From contig JABBOT010000082.1 of the NCBI GenBank assembly GCA_016165875.1, positions 2,280,681-2,344,680 on the forward strand: a stretch of 64,000 nt of DNA, in the 5' to 3' direction. Below the pieces are notes generated by a model that searched no databases, was not told the origin of the DNA, and saw only the letters and a program-made list of their open reading frames with translations. The stretch is from Acanthopleura granulata. Taxonomy: Eukaryota; Mollusca; Polyplacophora; Chitonida; Chitonidae. The position numbers and the translations under genes are program-made. How positions within the stretch are numbered: the stretch's first letter is position 1; the number at the start of each line of letters is the position of its first letter. Positions 60,501-63,850 of the stretch are shown here, one piece after another.

Positions 60501-61991
60501 GAGGAAACGGGGCAGAGCCCGGGGGAAATCCATGACTATCCGAAGGTTGCTGGTGGACCTTCCCACGTACAACTGAAGGGGAAGCCAGTCTCATCTGGAT
60601 TTAAACTCCTTGGTCCGAGGCACCTGGGTCAGTACACCATGCTGGCCGGCTAACCCTCTCAGTGAAATACAGACCCTGGTAACTATTAATTTTTGTATGT
60701 GTGTGTCTGCCAGTCATACACCTTCAAGCAACACAATGTATCTTCAATGTGCAGGTGACTAACTGAATGTGTATCTGTTTGGCAAAGAACTCTAAAGCTG
60801 TCTGTTAATATGACCCCATGCAGTAAAGGCTATGAAAGAAACCAGATTGCTAAGAGTATAGAACATCTGCCCCATGACATGTACACTACATGTTCATGTC
60901 AGATTACGCTCGACACTACATGTACATGTCAGGCTACTCTCCACACTACATGTAGATATCAGACTACATCCCCCACACTACATGTACATGTCAGGCTACT
61001 CCCCACACTACATGTACATGTCAGGCTACTCTCCACACTACATGTGTATGTCAGACTACATCCCCCACACTACATGTGTATGTCAGACTACATCCCCCAC
61101 ACTACATGTAGATATCAGACTACATCCCCCACACTACATGTACATGTCAGGCTACTCTCCACACTACATGTAGATATCAGACTACATCCCCCACACTACA
61201 TGTACATGTCAGACTACTCTCCACGCTACATGCAGATATCAGACTACGTCCCCCACACTACATGTACATGTCAGGCTACTCCCCACACTACATGTGTATG
61301 TCAGACTACATCAATCACTACATGTACGTCACACTACGCCCCACACTACATGTGCATGTCAGACAACTCCCCACACTACATGTGTATGTCAGACAACTCC
61401 CCACACTACATACGTATGTCAGACTACAACCCACACTACATGTACATCAGGCTATGCCCCATACTACATGGACATGTCAGATTACACCCGACATTACATG
61501 TGCATGTCAGATTACGCCTTACACTACATGTACAGTACAGGGCAGATTTAACTTGACGGTTTTGCCTTTAAGATCACATCTATTTTGGGGTATATGTTCA
61601 CTCCGCACTCAATTTGGGCTTGCTCAAATATGAATCCAATGCAAGACTGGTGAAATTGTAGTGTGCATGTTTGCGAGTGTCTGTACTTTGGAAGGAGACA
61701 TAAGATAACTTGAGTTGCCAGGCGCCAAAACTCTGGCACTATTTCAAGAAATTAAATGGAGGGTGCATGACTCCACCTGTATAGGAGCGCCACTGGAGTT
61801 CATGTAAGACTGGGGCGACTCACGATGCAACTTGGATCAAGGTCGAGGCTAGGCGACTTATTTATACAATCTTTCGGATGAAAACACCGTAACAGTTGTA
61901 AATCTGTCCACTTACCTTTCACCGTACACACTCTAAACGCGATAACCAGGACCCATACAGTAACCCAAACCTCCGCACGTATGTCCCACAT
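15167..61991 (-). CDS. CCP/sushi-repeat type I membrane protein (13-exon gene model)
   Basis: Coding exons in transcript order: 61991-61916, 60399-60208, 53744-53571, 52500-52327, 49203-49116, 46086-45992, 27102-26902, 26220-26047, 24516-24316, 23633-23460, 21928-21719, 20964-20791, 15570-15167. They total 2337 nt, 778 residues plus a stop. Every junction keeps frame; all introns are phase 1 except the one splitting CCP4 (phase 2). Layout: signal peptide (1 to about 26), CCP1 (about 27-89), CCP2 (90-147), CCP3 (148-205), CCP4 (206-266), alternating A and B modules (267-645), a last CCP-like domain (about 646-703), a short stalk with an N-glycosylation site (NST, 712), a transmembrane helix (717-741) and a 37-residue basic tail. 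CCP domains are disulfide-bonded extracellular beta modules used in complement regulation and cell adhesion. The ligand and exact role cannot be told from the sequence. Additional or alternative exons are possible. Confidence 0.82.
15625..15735 (-). mobile_element. V-SINE-type SINE, diverged fragment
   Basis: Tail GTATTTATTTACTTTTTG and core (ACTTATATACGATGGCGGTC, then GGTTGGAGGAACCGACCGG). It is more diverged than its neighbours and lacks the head. Confidence 0.6.
15899..16040 (-). mobile_element. V-SINE-type SINE, 5'-truncated
   Basis: Tail ATATTTATTTATTTGACTGG, core with ACTCAAGAATATTTCACTT and GACAGAGCCCGGGGGAAT, ending at GGTTGCTGGCAGATC. The head is missing. Confidence 0.85.
16156..16288. 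mobile_element. Short inverted-repeat MITE
   Basis: The ends TGGCCCGTTTTACGAA and TTCGTAAAACGGGCCA are exact inverted repeats. The complementarity continues inward, imperfectly, almost to the centre (TATCATGATGA against TCGTCATGGTA). Length about 133 bp. No coding capacity. Confidence 0.85.
17005..17175. repeat. Local duplication, copy 1
   Basis: Diverged match to 18655-18825. Shared blocks include CCGAACTGTCAATCAA, AGGTCAACC and a TCAGTCTTTCTGTCA-like block, in the same order and orientation about 1.65 kb apart. Both lie in intron 12. No coding signal. Confidence 0.65.
18655..18825. repeat. Local duplication, copy 2
   Basis: Partner of 17005-17175, with the shared blocks CCGAACTGTCAATCAA, AGGTCAACCGGA and TTCAGTCTTTCTGTCA. 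Flanking sequence does not match. Confidence 0.65.
19283..19688. repeat. Degenerate tandem array, unit about 49 bp, about 8 copies
   Basis: Recurring pattern of TTTTGGGGGTACAGTTCATG, then TAATGTGAAATCTCG, then TCGATGTGAA. Start-to-start spacings vary from about 43 to 55 bp. The copies are diverged, so this is an old array. Confidence 0.75.
20338..20412. repeat. 22-bp tandem triplicate
   Basis: Three copies of ATACCCTGCTCTGTTTGGG-like sequence plus a partial fourth (TATTCCCTGATG), about 380 bp from the exon 12 donor. Confidence 0.8.
20791..20964 (-). CDS. Exon 12: B-type CCP module (B1)
   Basis: 174 nt, phase 1 at both ends: acceptor CATTTGAAG ending at 20965 and donor CTG|GTATGT. It encodes one compact four-cysteine CCP-like module starting MCKIPEINFGRV and ending SYPRCLP. 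A YGTSMAVECDRGYNL strand matches the CCP pattern of a cysteine followed by x-x-G-[YF]. The usual tryptophan before the last cysteine is absent. It differs from B2 and B3 at about a dozen residues, so it is the oldest B copy. Confidence 0.88.
20965..21718 (-). other. Intron 11 of the CCP gene
   Basis: 754 bp between the A1 donor (A|GTGGGT) and the B1 acceptor. Next to B1 it is recognisably related to the intron beside B2 and B3 (ACAAGACAACTTAAT-like text), which supports an older duplication of the A-B pair. Nothing else seen. Confidence 0.7.
21719..21928 (-). CDS. Exon 11: A-type CCP-like module (A1)
   Basis: 210 nt, phase 1 at both ends: acceptor TTTCTTTGCCAG ending at 21929, donor CCA|GTGGGT. 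It encodes a six-cysteine module. It starts with adjacent cysteines (ACCNVERVLNDSS), then GEGCVPHGES, VYSCEEGFYV, a serine/aspartate loop, SRCERGV and FTC. Four cysteines fit CCP spacing (32, 17 and 10 residues); the first cysteine and the GEGC one are an extra pair. Its loop is three codons longer than in A2 and A3 (TKSRDNLDSS against VDSPDSS). The 5' part is nearly identical to A2, whereas the 3' part is diverged, marking a duplication breakpoint inside the exon. Confidence 0.88.
22917..23266. mobile_element. Dispersed non-coding repeat inside duplication unit 1
   Basis: It begins TTGACCTTGAAAAGGTCAAG and ends with the palindrome TTGGCCAATATTGGCCAA followed by GGGGTAAAAA. Just before the end it has AGACAGACGGATGGC. 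This layout (CAAGGTCA motifs, a GACAGACGGA run and a palindromic end) resembles repeats common in invertebrate genomes; I cannot name the family. Its copy in unit 2 shows that it inserted before the recent duplication. Confidence 0.55.
23460..23633 (-). CDS. Exon 10: B-type CCP module (B2)
   Basis: 174 nt, phase 1-1: acceptor CATTTGAAG ending at 23634, donor CTG|GTATGT. It encodes MCKIPEVNFGRVLQLEID through SYPSCLP, with four cysteines at CCP spacing. Its translation is identical to B3, as expected for a very recent duplicate, and it shares about four fifths of its residues with B1. The 1.5-kb intron before it (from the A1 side of the array: 21929-23459 lies after B2) carries the dispersed repeat. 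Confidence 0.88.
24316..24516 (-). CDS. Exon 9: A-type CCP-like module (A2)
   Basis: 201 nt, phase 1-1: acceptor TTTCTTTGCCAG ending at 24517, donor CCCA|GTGGGT. Six cysteines in the same order as A1 and A3. The 5' part matches A1 and the 3' part matches A3, which is the pattern expected if it was formed by unequal crossover between two A exons. The NIT before the last cysteine is a potential N-glycosylation site. Confidence 0.88.
25504..25850. mobile_element. Dispersed non-coding repeat inside duplication unit 2
   Basis: Copy of 22917-23266 carried along by the tandem duplication. It begins TTGACCTTGAAAAGGTCAAG and ends TTGGCCAATATTGGCCGAG, so the palindrome has one mismatch here. Confidence 0.55.
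26047..26220 (-). CDS. Exon 8: B-type CCP module (B3)
   Basis: 174 nt, phase 1-1, with splice sites like those of B2. The encoded module is identical to B2 (MCKIPEVNFGRV to SYPSCLP). Its intron toward A3 (26221-26901) is nearly identical to the one between B2 and A2. Confidence 0.88.
26902..27102 (-). CDS. Exon 7: A-type CCP-like module (A3)
   Basis: 201 nt. The acceptor TTTTTTCTTCTTTGCCAG ends at 27103. The frame requires a donor at CCCA|GTCGGT, a weaker site than the GTGGGT of A1 and A2. The alternative GG-type donor 5 nt downstream would put the next exon out of frame and give an early stop. The module keeps all six cysteines. Several substitutions relative to A1 and A2 (SHP for SRP, CQEGF for CEEGF) sit in its 5' part. 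Confidence 0.85.
27728..28335 (+). repeat. Dispersed repeat, copy inverted relative to 47620-48215
   Basis: About 600 bp matches the reverse complement of 47620-48215 at moderate identity. Shared blocks include GGGTGCCTTCAGATCCCCAG, CTTCAAACAAAGATA, AATGAATTCATACAA and AACTCAGAAC. A short open frame at 28142-28333 is part of the repeat and has no recognisable motif. Possibly an unnamed transposable element. Confidence 0.7.
28853..37012. repeat. 8.2-kb minisatellite array, 59-bp unit, about 138 copies
   Basis: The consensus unit joins CTACATGGTACTGTxTGATC, AGAGTACCTGATGTGGTATT and ATCAGAGAAGGCCACAGCT. Variants recur: CACAG for AGAG, TCGATG for CTGATG, and a unit of about 60 bp with AATGCTGCAACTGTCAC. 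Long blocks are repeated inside the array: about 30100-31800 matches 32970-34680 (offset 2873), and about 32290-33000 matches 34690-35390 (offset 2402). Since 59 is not a multiple of 3, open frames of 73-115 codons drift through all three frames and are not genes. It lies wholly within intron 6 of the CCP gene. Confidence 0.95.
37084..37270 (-). mobile_element. V-SINE-type SINE, internally deleted
   Basis: Tail TATTTATTTATTTCTTTGGG, then a shortened core (GAACCGGGCAGAGCCCGGGA, ACCCACGACCATCCACAG) and the inner head boundary (AACATGAGCTGGACATGAA). The GGCGGCCAGCATT part of the core is missing. It starts only about 70 bp from the end of the minisatellite. Confidence 0.8.
37641..37860. mobile_element. 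MITE of the GGGCATAACCCAACC family, one end degraded
   Basis: The left end (GGCCATCCTTAAAAATATGG, then TTGTTGGGCATAACCCAACC) matches the termini at 48293 and 55612. The right inverted end is not clear here; the right boundary is a guess from element size. Confidence 0.55.
38145..38270. repeat. 30-bp tandem repeat, four copies
   Basis: AGATCACAGTATTTCAATCA recurs at 38171, 38201 and 38231, with a partial copy at 38261. Each is followed by CAGGATGCTG or a variant. Period exactly 30 bp. Confidence 0.85.
39512..39735. mobile_element. Inverted-repeat MITE rich in palindromes
   Basis: The terminal repeats are TACAGTACAACAAAAGAACT and, at the right end, TTTTTTCTTGTACTGTA. Next inward is GTCAGCACCAT in both arms. 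The interior carries the palindromic motifs ACACCGGTGT and CACACGTGTG several times. A half element lies at 42671-42755. Confidence 0.7.
40361..40835. repeat. 70-bp tandem array, seven copies
   Basis: Unit starts GAGCTGAGAATCAAAGTAAC recur at exactly 70-bp spacing from 40382 to 40802. They are separated by AGACCTATATGGCCTCC and a TAGGTTTAGGTTTGGGGTGA block. Copies differ by only one to a few bases, so the array is young. Confidence 0.93.
41977..42066. repeat. 21-bp tandem repeat, four copies
   Basis: TTTGTACATAAATATGAAGG and variants at 21-bp spacing (41980, 42001, 42022, 42043). Confidence 0.85.
42671..42755. mobile_element. Half of the palindrome-rich MITE
   Basis: ACACTACAACAAAAAAGTCA followed by GCACCATGAACATGTGTGTG and ACACCGGTGTGACACGCGTG. 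This is one arm of the element at 39512-39735; the other arm is missing. Confidence 0.6.
43348..43571 (-). CDS. Candidate alternative last exon of the CCP gene
   Basis: A strong acceptor (GTGTTTTCTCCCCAG ending at 43572) opens a phase-1 frame of 73 codons that ends in TAA at 43348-43350. The entry phase fits the exon 6 donor. The peptide has five cysteines (starting ECMTLQKWSG, with FHFMACEGNQDIFI in the middle and GKCSIENC later) and is not CCP-like; I do not recognise it. If spliced to exon 6 it would give a secreted protein of about 340 residues with only four CCP domains. It could equally be an exon of a nested gene or a chance open frame. No clear AATAAA follows. Confidence 0.3.
43896..44050. 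mobile_element. Inverted-repeat MITE (GATAGGTGCCTGACATTTTT family)
   Basis: The left arm GCAAGCCTCCAGATAGGTGC, then CTGACATTTTTGAAAACACC, mirrors the right arm ending GGCACCTATCTGCAGGCTTG. About 155 bp, with arms of about 40 bp. Relatives lie at 52532 and 60037. Confidence 0.85.
45442..45656. repeat. 99-bp tandem repeat, 2.2 copies
   Basis: AATATCACATGTTGGAAGTG at 45442, 45541 and 45640 (partial). Each is followed by ATACCxxGCTAAAAAAGAAA. It lies 335 bp past the exon 6 donor. Confidence 0.85.
45992..46086 (-). CDS. Exon 6: second half of CCP4
   Basis: 95 nt: acceptor CTTTTTCAG ending at 46087, entered in phase 2, leaving in phase 1 at TGGG|GTAAGT. It encodes RCFENATSSSDLAFNTIF, then CSDSSQWTSPQQCW, with the tryptophan before the last cysteine as in canonical CCPs. 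Together with exon 5 (88 + 95 = 183 nt) it makes one complete four-cysteine CCP. This is the only non-phase-1 intron in the model. Intron-split CCPs are known in vertebrate complement regulators. Confidence 0.88.
47620..48215 (-). repeat. Dispersed repeat, inverted partner of 27728-28335
   Basis: Reading the minus strand gives the same order of blocks as 27728-28335 (+), including GGGTGCCTTCAGATCCCCAG and AATGAATTCATACAA. The two copies sit on opposite strands in different introns of the same gene, about 19 kb apart. Confidence 0.7.
48293..48523. mobile_element. MITE of the GGGCATAACCCAACC family
   Basis: Left end GGACATCCATAAAAATCTGT followed by TCGTTGGGCATAACCCAACC; right end GTTACGCCCAACATAAGG as the degraded inverted terminus. 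The interior is AT-rich and matches the 55612 copy (ATCAAAATACCAATAAAA). Confidence 0.7.
48790..49075 (-). mobile_element. Second tRNA-derived SINE family, near full length
   Basis: On the minus strand it starts with a tRNA-like head: an A-box-like GCCTCGTGGTTAGAACGTTG and a B-box-like GGATCAATCCTGG. The body contains GTACTTGTTGCTGCCTCGTT and GTGTCTTCGGCATGATGCTC. The same body is at 59467-59735 (+), with a fragment at 12806. Its head lies 41 bp from the exon 5 donor. Confidence 0.75.
49116..49203 (-). CDS. Exon 5: first half of CCP4
   Basis: 88 nt: acceptor CTTCTGTAG ending at 49204, entered in phase 1, leaving in phase 2 at GTCCG|GTGAGT. It encodes EIDCGPPPEVPNAEV followed by GTTYGKGAHVR, a textbook CCP start (CGPPPxVPNA and TTYGxGAxV). 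The domain is completed by exon 6. The intron falls between the CCP's first and second cysteines. Confidence 0.9.
49379..50044. repeat. 40-bp tandem array, about 17 copies
   Basis: Unit AATCTTTCAGCTGTATGTAA plus CAGCCTTCATCAGATTGCAT. Early copies alternate ATTGCATAAT with ATTGTCTAAT, giving an 80-bp higher-order period. Short units of about 21 bp (ACAGCCTTCATCAGATTGTCT) appear from 49780 onward. It lies in intron 4, 176 bp upstream of exon 5. Confidence 0.93.
50552..50659. repeat. 36-bp tandem repeat, three copies
   Basis: TTTGTGCCCACATCTAGTGT plus GTTACAGCCCTATTGC, three near-perfect copies. The 36-bp unit keeps an open frame on the + strand, but no start context or motif supports coding. 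Confidence 0.9.
50760..51262. mobile_element. Foldback element, second copy
   Basis: Related to 14275-15005, in opposite orientation. It carries GCCGTTGCATAATAATGTTC, AAGGATGTGATGCATG and the mirrored arm with ATTTATTAAACATGTG. The spacer (GAACACATTTGTTAGCTGAA) matches the reverse complement of the first copy's spacer. The ends are more eroded. Confidence 0.7.
51554..51675. mobile_element. Short inverted-repeat MITE (GAGCCCACTTGCGCGAAG family)
   Basis: The ends GGGCCCACTTGCATGAAGTC and GACTTCGCGCAAGTGGGCTC are inverted repeats, and the arms continue toward the centre (CACCATGGCAACC against CACCATGGCAGA). About 122 bp. Confidence 0.8.
51897..52132 (-). mobile_element. V-SINE-type SINE, near full length
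   Basis: Tail ATTTATTTATTTATTTGATT, core (GCAGCCAGCATTATGGTGG, GGAAACTGGACAGAATC) and the head side (ACTTGAACTCACAGCAACC). It begins about 195 bp past the exon 4 donor. Confidence 0.88.
52327..52500 (-). CDS. Exon 4: CCP3
   Basis: 174 nt, phase 1-1: acceptor TTTTGTCTAG ending at 52501, donor CCAAG|GTACAG. It encodes one canonical CCP: AIVCPALPSPANGRLVGT, then GYGKTIGLDCNEGYKAAG, VCQRDKSWSN and PFACQ. Four cysteines, the CPxLPxPANG start, the CNEGY turn and the tryptophan before the last cysteine are all present. Confidence 0.93.
52532..52667. mobile_element. Inverted-repeat MITE (GATAGGTGCCTGACATTTTT family), eroded
   Basis: Left arm AAGCCTGCAAATAGGTGCCT followed by GACAATTTTGAAAACACCCC; the right arm is shortened to GGGGTGTTTTCAGAAATGG. 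It lies 32 bp upstream of exon 4, close to where the branch point is expected. Confidence 0.7.
53014..53058 (-). mobile_element. V-SINE-type SINE, tail only
   Basis: AGTTATTTATATATTTATTT followed by GATTGGTGTTTGACACC; nothing further of the element remains. Confidence 0.6.
53496..53528. repeat. CA dinucleotide microsatellite
   Basis: Twelve or more CA repeats, with a small interruption near 53521. It sits 43 bp downstream of the exon 3 donor, so length polymorphism would lie close to a splice site. Confidence 0.95.
53571..53744 (-). CDS. Exon 3: CCP2
   Basis: 174 nt, phase 1-1: acceptor TTTTGTTTTCCAG ending at 53745, donor CAATG|GTAAGG. It encodes a canonical CCP: KSCGNPGTISNGEKDSF, then YTVGRTVVFTCYEGFELVG, TLCLASGSWS and PAPTCN. 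The CGNPG start, CYEGFEL turn and GSW near the end are family hallmarks. Its length equals that of CCP3 and the B modules. Confidence 0.94.
54358..54490 (+). mobile_element. V-SINE-type SINE, plus orientation, core deleted
   Basis: It reads 5' to 3' on the + strand: B-box-like GGGTTCAAGTCC, then TTTCCTCTCCGGCCGTACGT, CAGCAACCTGCGAATGGTCG, then directly GTGAAATATTCTTGAGTGCG and the tail AATCAAATAAATATATAAAT. The segment between CGTGGGTTTCC and the tail is missing. It is one of only two copies on this strand. Confidence 0.88.
55283..55560 (-). mobile_element. V-SINE-type SINE, full length with tRNA-like head
   Basis: Tail TTTATTTATTTGATTGGTGT, core (ATTATGGTGGGAATAAACAG) and B-box region (AACTTAAACTCACAGC). 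The head extends to GCTAAGCACCTCAGCCACAG, the A box on the minus strand, and ends near GAGGTCCCC. Confidence 0.88.
55612..55841. mobile_element. MITE of the GGGCATAACCCAACC family, both ends intact
   Basis: Left end GGGCCATCCTTTAGAAACTG plus TTTGTTGGGCATAACC; right end ACCCAACAAACATATTTTTA plus AAGATGGCC. The ends are inverted repeats of about 35 bp. This is the best copy in the window for defining the family. Confidence 0.8.
57967..58030 (-). mobile_element. V-SINE-type SINE, tail fragment
   Basis: AAATTTATTTGATTGTTGTT followed by a diverged CTCGAGACTTTCTCACTTT. A second, longer SINE starts just 25 bp on. Confidence 0.5.
58053..58285 (-). mobile_element. V-SINE-type SINE, near full length
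   Basis: Tail TATTTTTATTTACTTATTTG, core (TACTCAAGAATATTTCACTT, AGAGCCTAGGGCAAACCC) and head side (CAGCAGCCGGATTCATGCC, GGGTCATTATGCC). Part of the GGCGGCCAGCATT core has been replaced. Confidence 0.82.
58853..59126 (-). mobile_element. V-SINE-type SINE, full length with tRNA-like head
   Basis: Tail TTATGTATTTATTTGACTGG, core with AAGATGGCCAGCATTATGG, and B-box region CTTGAACTCTTAGCGATC. The head ends CCTCAGTCACAGAGGCCCC. About 45 bp of its tail-side flank is shared with the SINE at 63199, so both derive from one segmentally duplicated insertion. Confidence 0.9.
59467..59735 (+). mobile_element. Second tRNA-derived SINE family, plus orientation
   Basis: The head starts GCCTAGGTGGTCTAGTGAT (A-box-like), followed by GGGGATCAACTCTGGGTG (B-box-like). 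The body has GGTACTTGTTGCTGCCTTGT and GGTGTCTTCGGCATGACG. Same family as 48790-49075. Confidence 0.75.
59846..59970. mobile_element. MITE of the GGGCATAACCCAACC family, left part
   Basis: AAGGCCATCAATAAAAATAT followed by GTTTGCAGTGTTTAGCCTGA. It matches the left terminus of the 55612 copy with several changes; no right end found. Confidence 0.5.
60037..60190. mobile_element. Inverted-repeat MITE (GATAGGTGCCTGACATTTTT family)
   Basis: Left arm AAAGCCTGCAAATGTGTGCC plus TGGCATTTTTGTAAGCACC; right arm GGTGCTTTCAAAAATGTCAG plus GCACCTATTTGCA. It lies directly downstream of exon 2, ending about 18 bp from its donor. Confidence 0.8.
60208..60399 (-). CDS. Exon 2: CCP1
   Basis: 192 nt, phase 1-1: acceptor CTGCGTCACCAG ending at 60400, donor GCAGCC|GTACGT. 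It encodes the first CCP: NCGEIPPVDHVRHNLTG, then NTVAALSCQPGYTQSG, VCSENGTWLDW and PFRCS. Four cysteines, a CGEIPPV start, CQPGY turn and GTW are present. HNLTG and ENGTW contain N-glycosylation motifs. It is somewhat longer (64 codons) than CCP2 and CCP3, with an extra proline-rich loop near the middle. Confidence 0.93.
60422..60665 (-). mobile_element. V-SINE-type SINE, near full length
   Basis: A diverged tail (GATTTACTTATATATGTGAT), a well-kept core (CCAGCATTATGGTGGGAGGA, GGGCAGAGCCCGGGGGAA) and the head side (GGATTTAAACTCCTTGG). It starts 23 bp upstream of exon 2, so its tail overlaps the polypyrimidine/branch-point region of that acceptor. Confidence 0.88.
60880..61541. repeat. Tandem array, unit 30-32 bp, about 21 copies
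   Basis: CACTACATGTACATGTCAGG plus CTACTCTCCA, with variants carrying TAGATATCAGACTACATC or TGTGTATGTCAGAC. The mixed 30-32 bp units hold open frames of up to 248 codons on the + strand (H/Y/T/C-rich). These are by-products of the repeat, not a gene. Confidence 0.9.
61916..61991 (-). CDS. Exon 1: start codon and signal peptide
   Basis: The ATG at 61991-61989 is the first after an in-frame TGA about 65 nt upstream. The exon encodes MWDIRAEVWVTVWVLVIAF, then RVCTVK, and splits a glycine codon at a consensus donor (AAAG|GTAAGT, phase 1). The short acidic/basic start followed by a V/W/L-rich run is a typical signal peptide, consistent with the extracellular CCP domains that follow. The phase-1 exit matches exon 2. 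Confidence 0.85.
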
Positions 61992-62500
61992 AGTTGGCCA
62001 AAAGATGATGTTATGAACGGCGTTCGCTCGTTGCTCAAACTTCAGCTCGGTGGCTCAGAGTTGTTTTTCAGCGAGTGAGATTCCGCTCAAGCTGATCACA
62101 TGTGTTTTGGGCGTGTGTCCCGAGAAAAGGTTTCATTACGCCTACCAAAATATGACTTACAAATGTTCCTACGTCTGAACTCTCGCCGAATTTCGAGTCA
62201 TTATCTAGGCATTTTATCCGGATGCTTCATATCCGGTTAGATCTTATTTTCCTCCAGTGCAGAAGAGTTCTGATTTCATGTAACGTCTGTATCATGGTTC
62301 TGACCTAAATCCGATCGAGTACCGTTCCGTCACATGGAATTTGTGAAGAATAAGTTGAGCTATTGTTCGTCGCTGACCCACTTTTCCGATGTTCACTGAG
62401 AAAAGGACATTTTTCAATGAACTGACGTCACCCTACCACGTGATATCACCCTCATCCTTACTACTGCCGATTTGATTCACTCTGCTGACGCCTCACAGTA
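61992..62500 (-). promoter_or_regulatory. Probable 5' untranslated and promoter region of the CCP gene
   Basis: The sequence upstream of the start codon is richer in CpG than the introns (for example, GAGCAACGAGCGAACGCCG on the minus strand). No obvious TATA box was identified and no transcription start can be fixed. The extent given is nominal. Confidence 0.35.
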
Positions 62501-62694
62501 TTGATGGGCAGTCAATTCAGGTGCACAACCTAAACACATGTACCATGAAAACCCATGGCGCGATAGTAGCCCACATCAGACGTTGGAATATGTATTACAA
62601 ATGACGCGGTCGCCAGCCACGCTGCAATTTGAGCGTCTGCGTCATTTGTAATGCAGATTCGAACGTCTGAGCAACCTCGGACTAATCGAGTACC

Positions 62695-62855
62695 GGTACC
62701 TCCGTGGCGGAGTGATTAGCGTGCTATGGCGGTATAATGACTCAGGATCGAGTCTGTGCGATCGCTGTGAGTTCAAATCCAGCAAAAGATGGCTATGTCC
62801 AGCAACCTGCGGATGGCCGTGAACGTCGGCCCGGTTTAGTCCGAGGTTGCCCAGA
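62695..62855 (+). mobile_element. V-SINE-type SINE, plus orientation, head half
   Basis: The tRNA-like head GTACCTCCGTGGCGGAGTGA, with TTAGCGTGC (A box), then GATCGCTGTGAGTTCAAATC (B box), then CCAGCAACCTGCGGATGGCC and CGGCCCGGTTT. The tail half is missing. Confidence 0.8.
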
Positions 62856-63049
62856 CGCTGACATTTGCTTTGCAAAGATGATGAATGACGCGGATTCTCA
62901 CTTTTATTATGGTTTAGGCCGATGTTAGGCTTGTTTCTCTGGCATAAAGGGCTGGCCTGGAAGTCAGACGGCATCGCCCCACGTTTAGTATTGCGCACGT
63001 CTCATGCAGACGTGGAATGAGCGTCGCTGGCGACCACGTTTGAAAATGG

Positions 63050-63145
63050 GAAAACCCACGGCCATCCGCAGGCTGTGGCAGACCTTCCCGGAGAGGAAGC
63101 CAGCACGAACTGGATTTGATCTCCCAGCGACCGCATTGGTGCACA
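63050..63145 (-). mobile_element. V-SINE-type SINE, head-side fragment
   Basis: AAAACCCACGGCCATCCGCA, GGCAGACCTTCCCGGAGAGG and CTGGATTTGATCTCCCAGCG. The tail half is absent; another SINE's tail starts about 50 bp further on. Confidence 0.75.
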
Positions 63146-63198
63146 AACATCCATACGGGTGTCGATGACTGTCACGAGGTCACCATGAACAGTATGAT

Positions 63199-63300
63199 TT
63201 ATGTATTTATTTGATTGGTGATTTTACGCCGTATTCAAGAATATTTCATTTACCCAAGATGGCCAGCATTATATTGGGAGGAAACCAGGCAGATCCTTAA
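63199..63300 (-). mobile_element. V-SINE-type SINE, tail half
   Basis: Tail TTTATGTATTTATTTGATTG and core AAGATGGCCAGCATTATATT, ending at AAACCAGGCAGATCC. Its flank (GTCACGAGGTCACCATGAAC) matches the flank of the SINE at 58853. Confidence 0.85.
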
Positions 63301-63582
63301 GTGGAGCAGCTAATAATCCACTTATATAAAAGCAGGTATTCGGATTCTGGTTGTATTTTTTTTATTAACATGAGTTACGAAGAACCAGATTAAACCATGC
63401 AGCCCAGAGGCAAGTCTTATTTCTTTATATTTTGTAAAGCTATATATGAGTTTTCCAGACATAATAAATATGCCTAAGGGTTTAACACCGCCGCAGCGGT
63501 GTTTGTTGAGTCACTCTATACAGCTGAACCTTTGTTTCGTCCCGAGTCAAATCCCGAGAATGGGCAACATTCGAGTGATTTG

Positions 63583-63850
63583 ATTTATTTATTTCCTTTG
63601 ATTGGTGTTTTACGCCGTACTCAAGAATATTTCACTTATACAACGGCGACCAGCATTATGGTGGGAGGAACCGGGCAGAGCCCGGCGGAAATCCACGACC
63701 ATCCGCAGGTTGTTGGCAGACTTCCCACGTACGGCCGAAGAGGAAGCCAGCATGAGCTGGACTTGAACTCACAGCGACCGCATTGGACGGAGGCTTCGGG
63801 TCATTGCGCTACGATAGCGCGCTAACCGACAGAGCAATGGAGGTACTATC
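63583..63850 (-). mobile_element. V-SINE-type SINE, full length, best preserved
   Basis: Tail GATTTATTTATTTCCTTTGA, core CGGCGACCAGCATTATGG and GGAACCGGGCAGAGCCCG, and B-box region ACTTGAACTCACAGCGACCG. On the minus strand the head begins near ACCTCCATTGCTCTGTCGG, followed by TTAGCGCGCTA (A-box region). This copy best shows the complete layout: tRNA-like head, core, LINE-like tail. Confidence 0.92.

Larger units (their letters stand above)
60400..61915 (-). other. Intron 1 of the CCP gene
   Basis: 1.5 kb from the consensus donor AAAG|GTAAGT. It contains a SINE (60422-60665) and a tandem array (60880-61541). The remaining 61542-61915 shows nothing further. Confidence 0.75.

Noticed and set aside
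60810..61556. 248-codon + strand open frame, rich in H, Y, T and C
   Set aside because: It lies in a 30-32 bp tandem array whose mixed unit lengths happen to avoid stops, with overlapping frames reading the same repeats. It is antisense to intron 1 of the CCP gene.
62695..63850. tRNA-like sequences with A and B boxes
   Set aside because: They are the heads of SINEs continuing into the shared core; none has a complete cloverleaf with an acceptor stem, so no tRNA gene is called.
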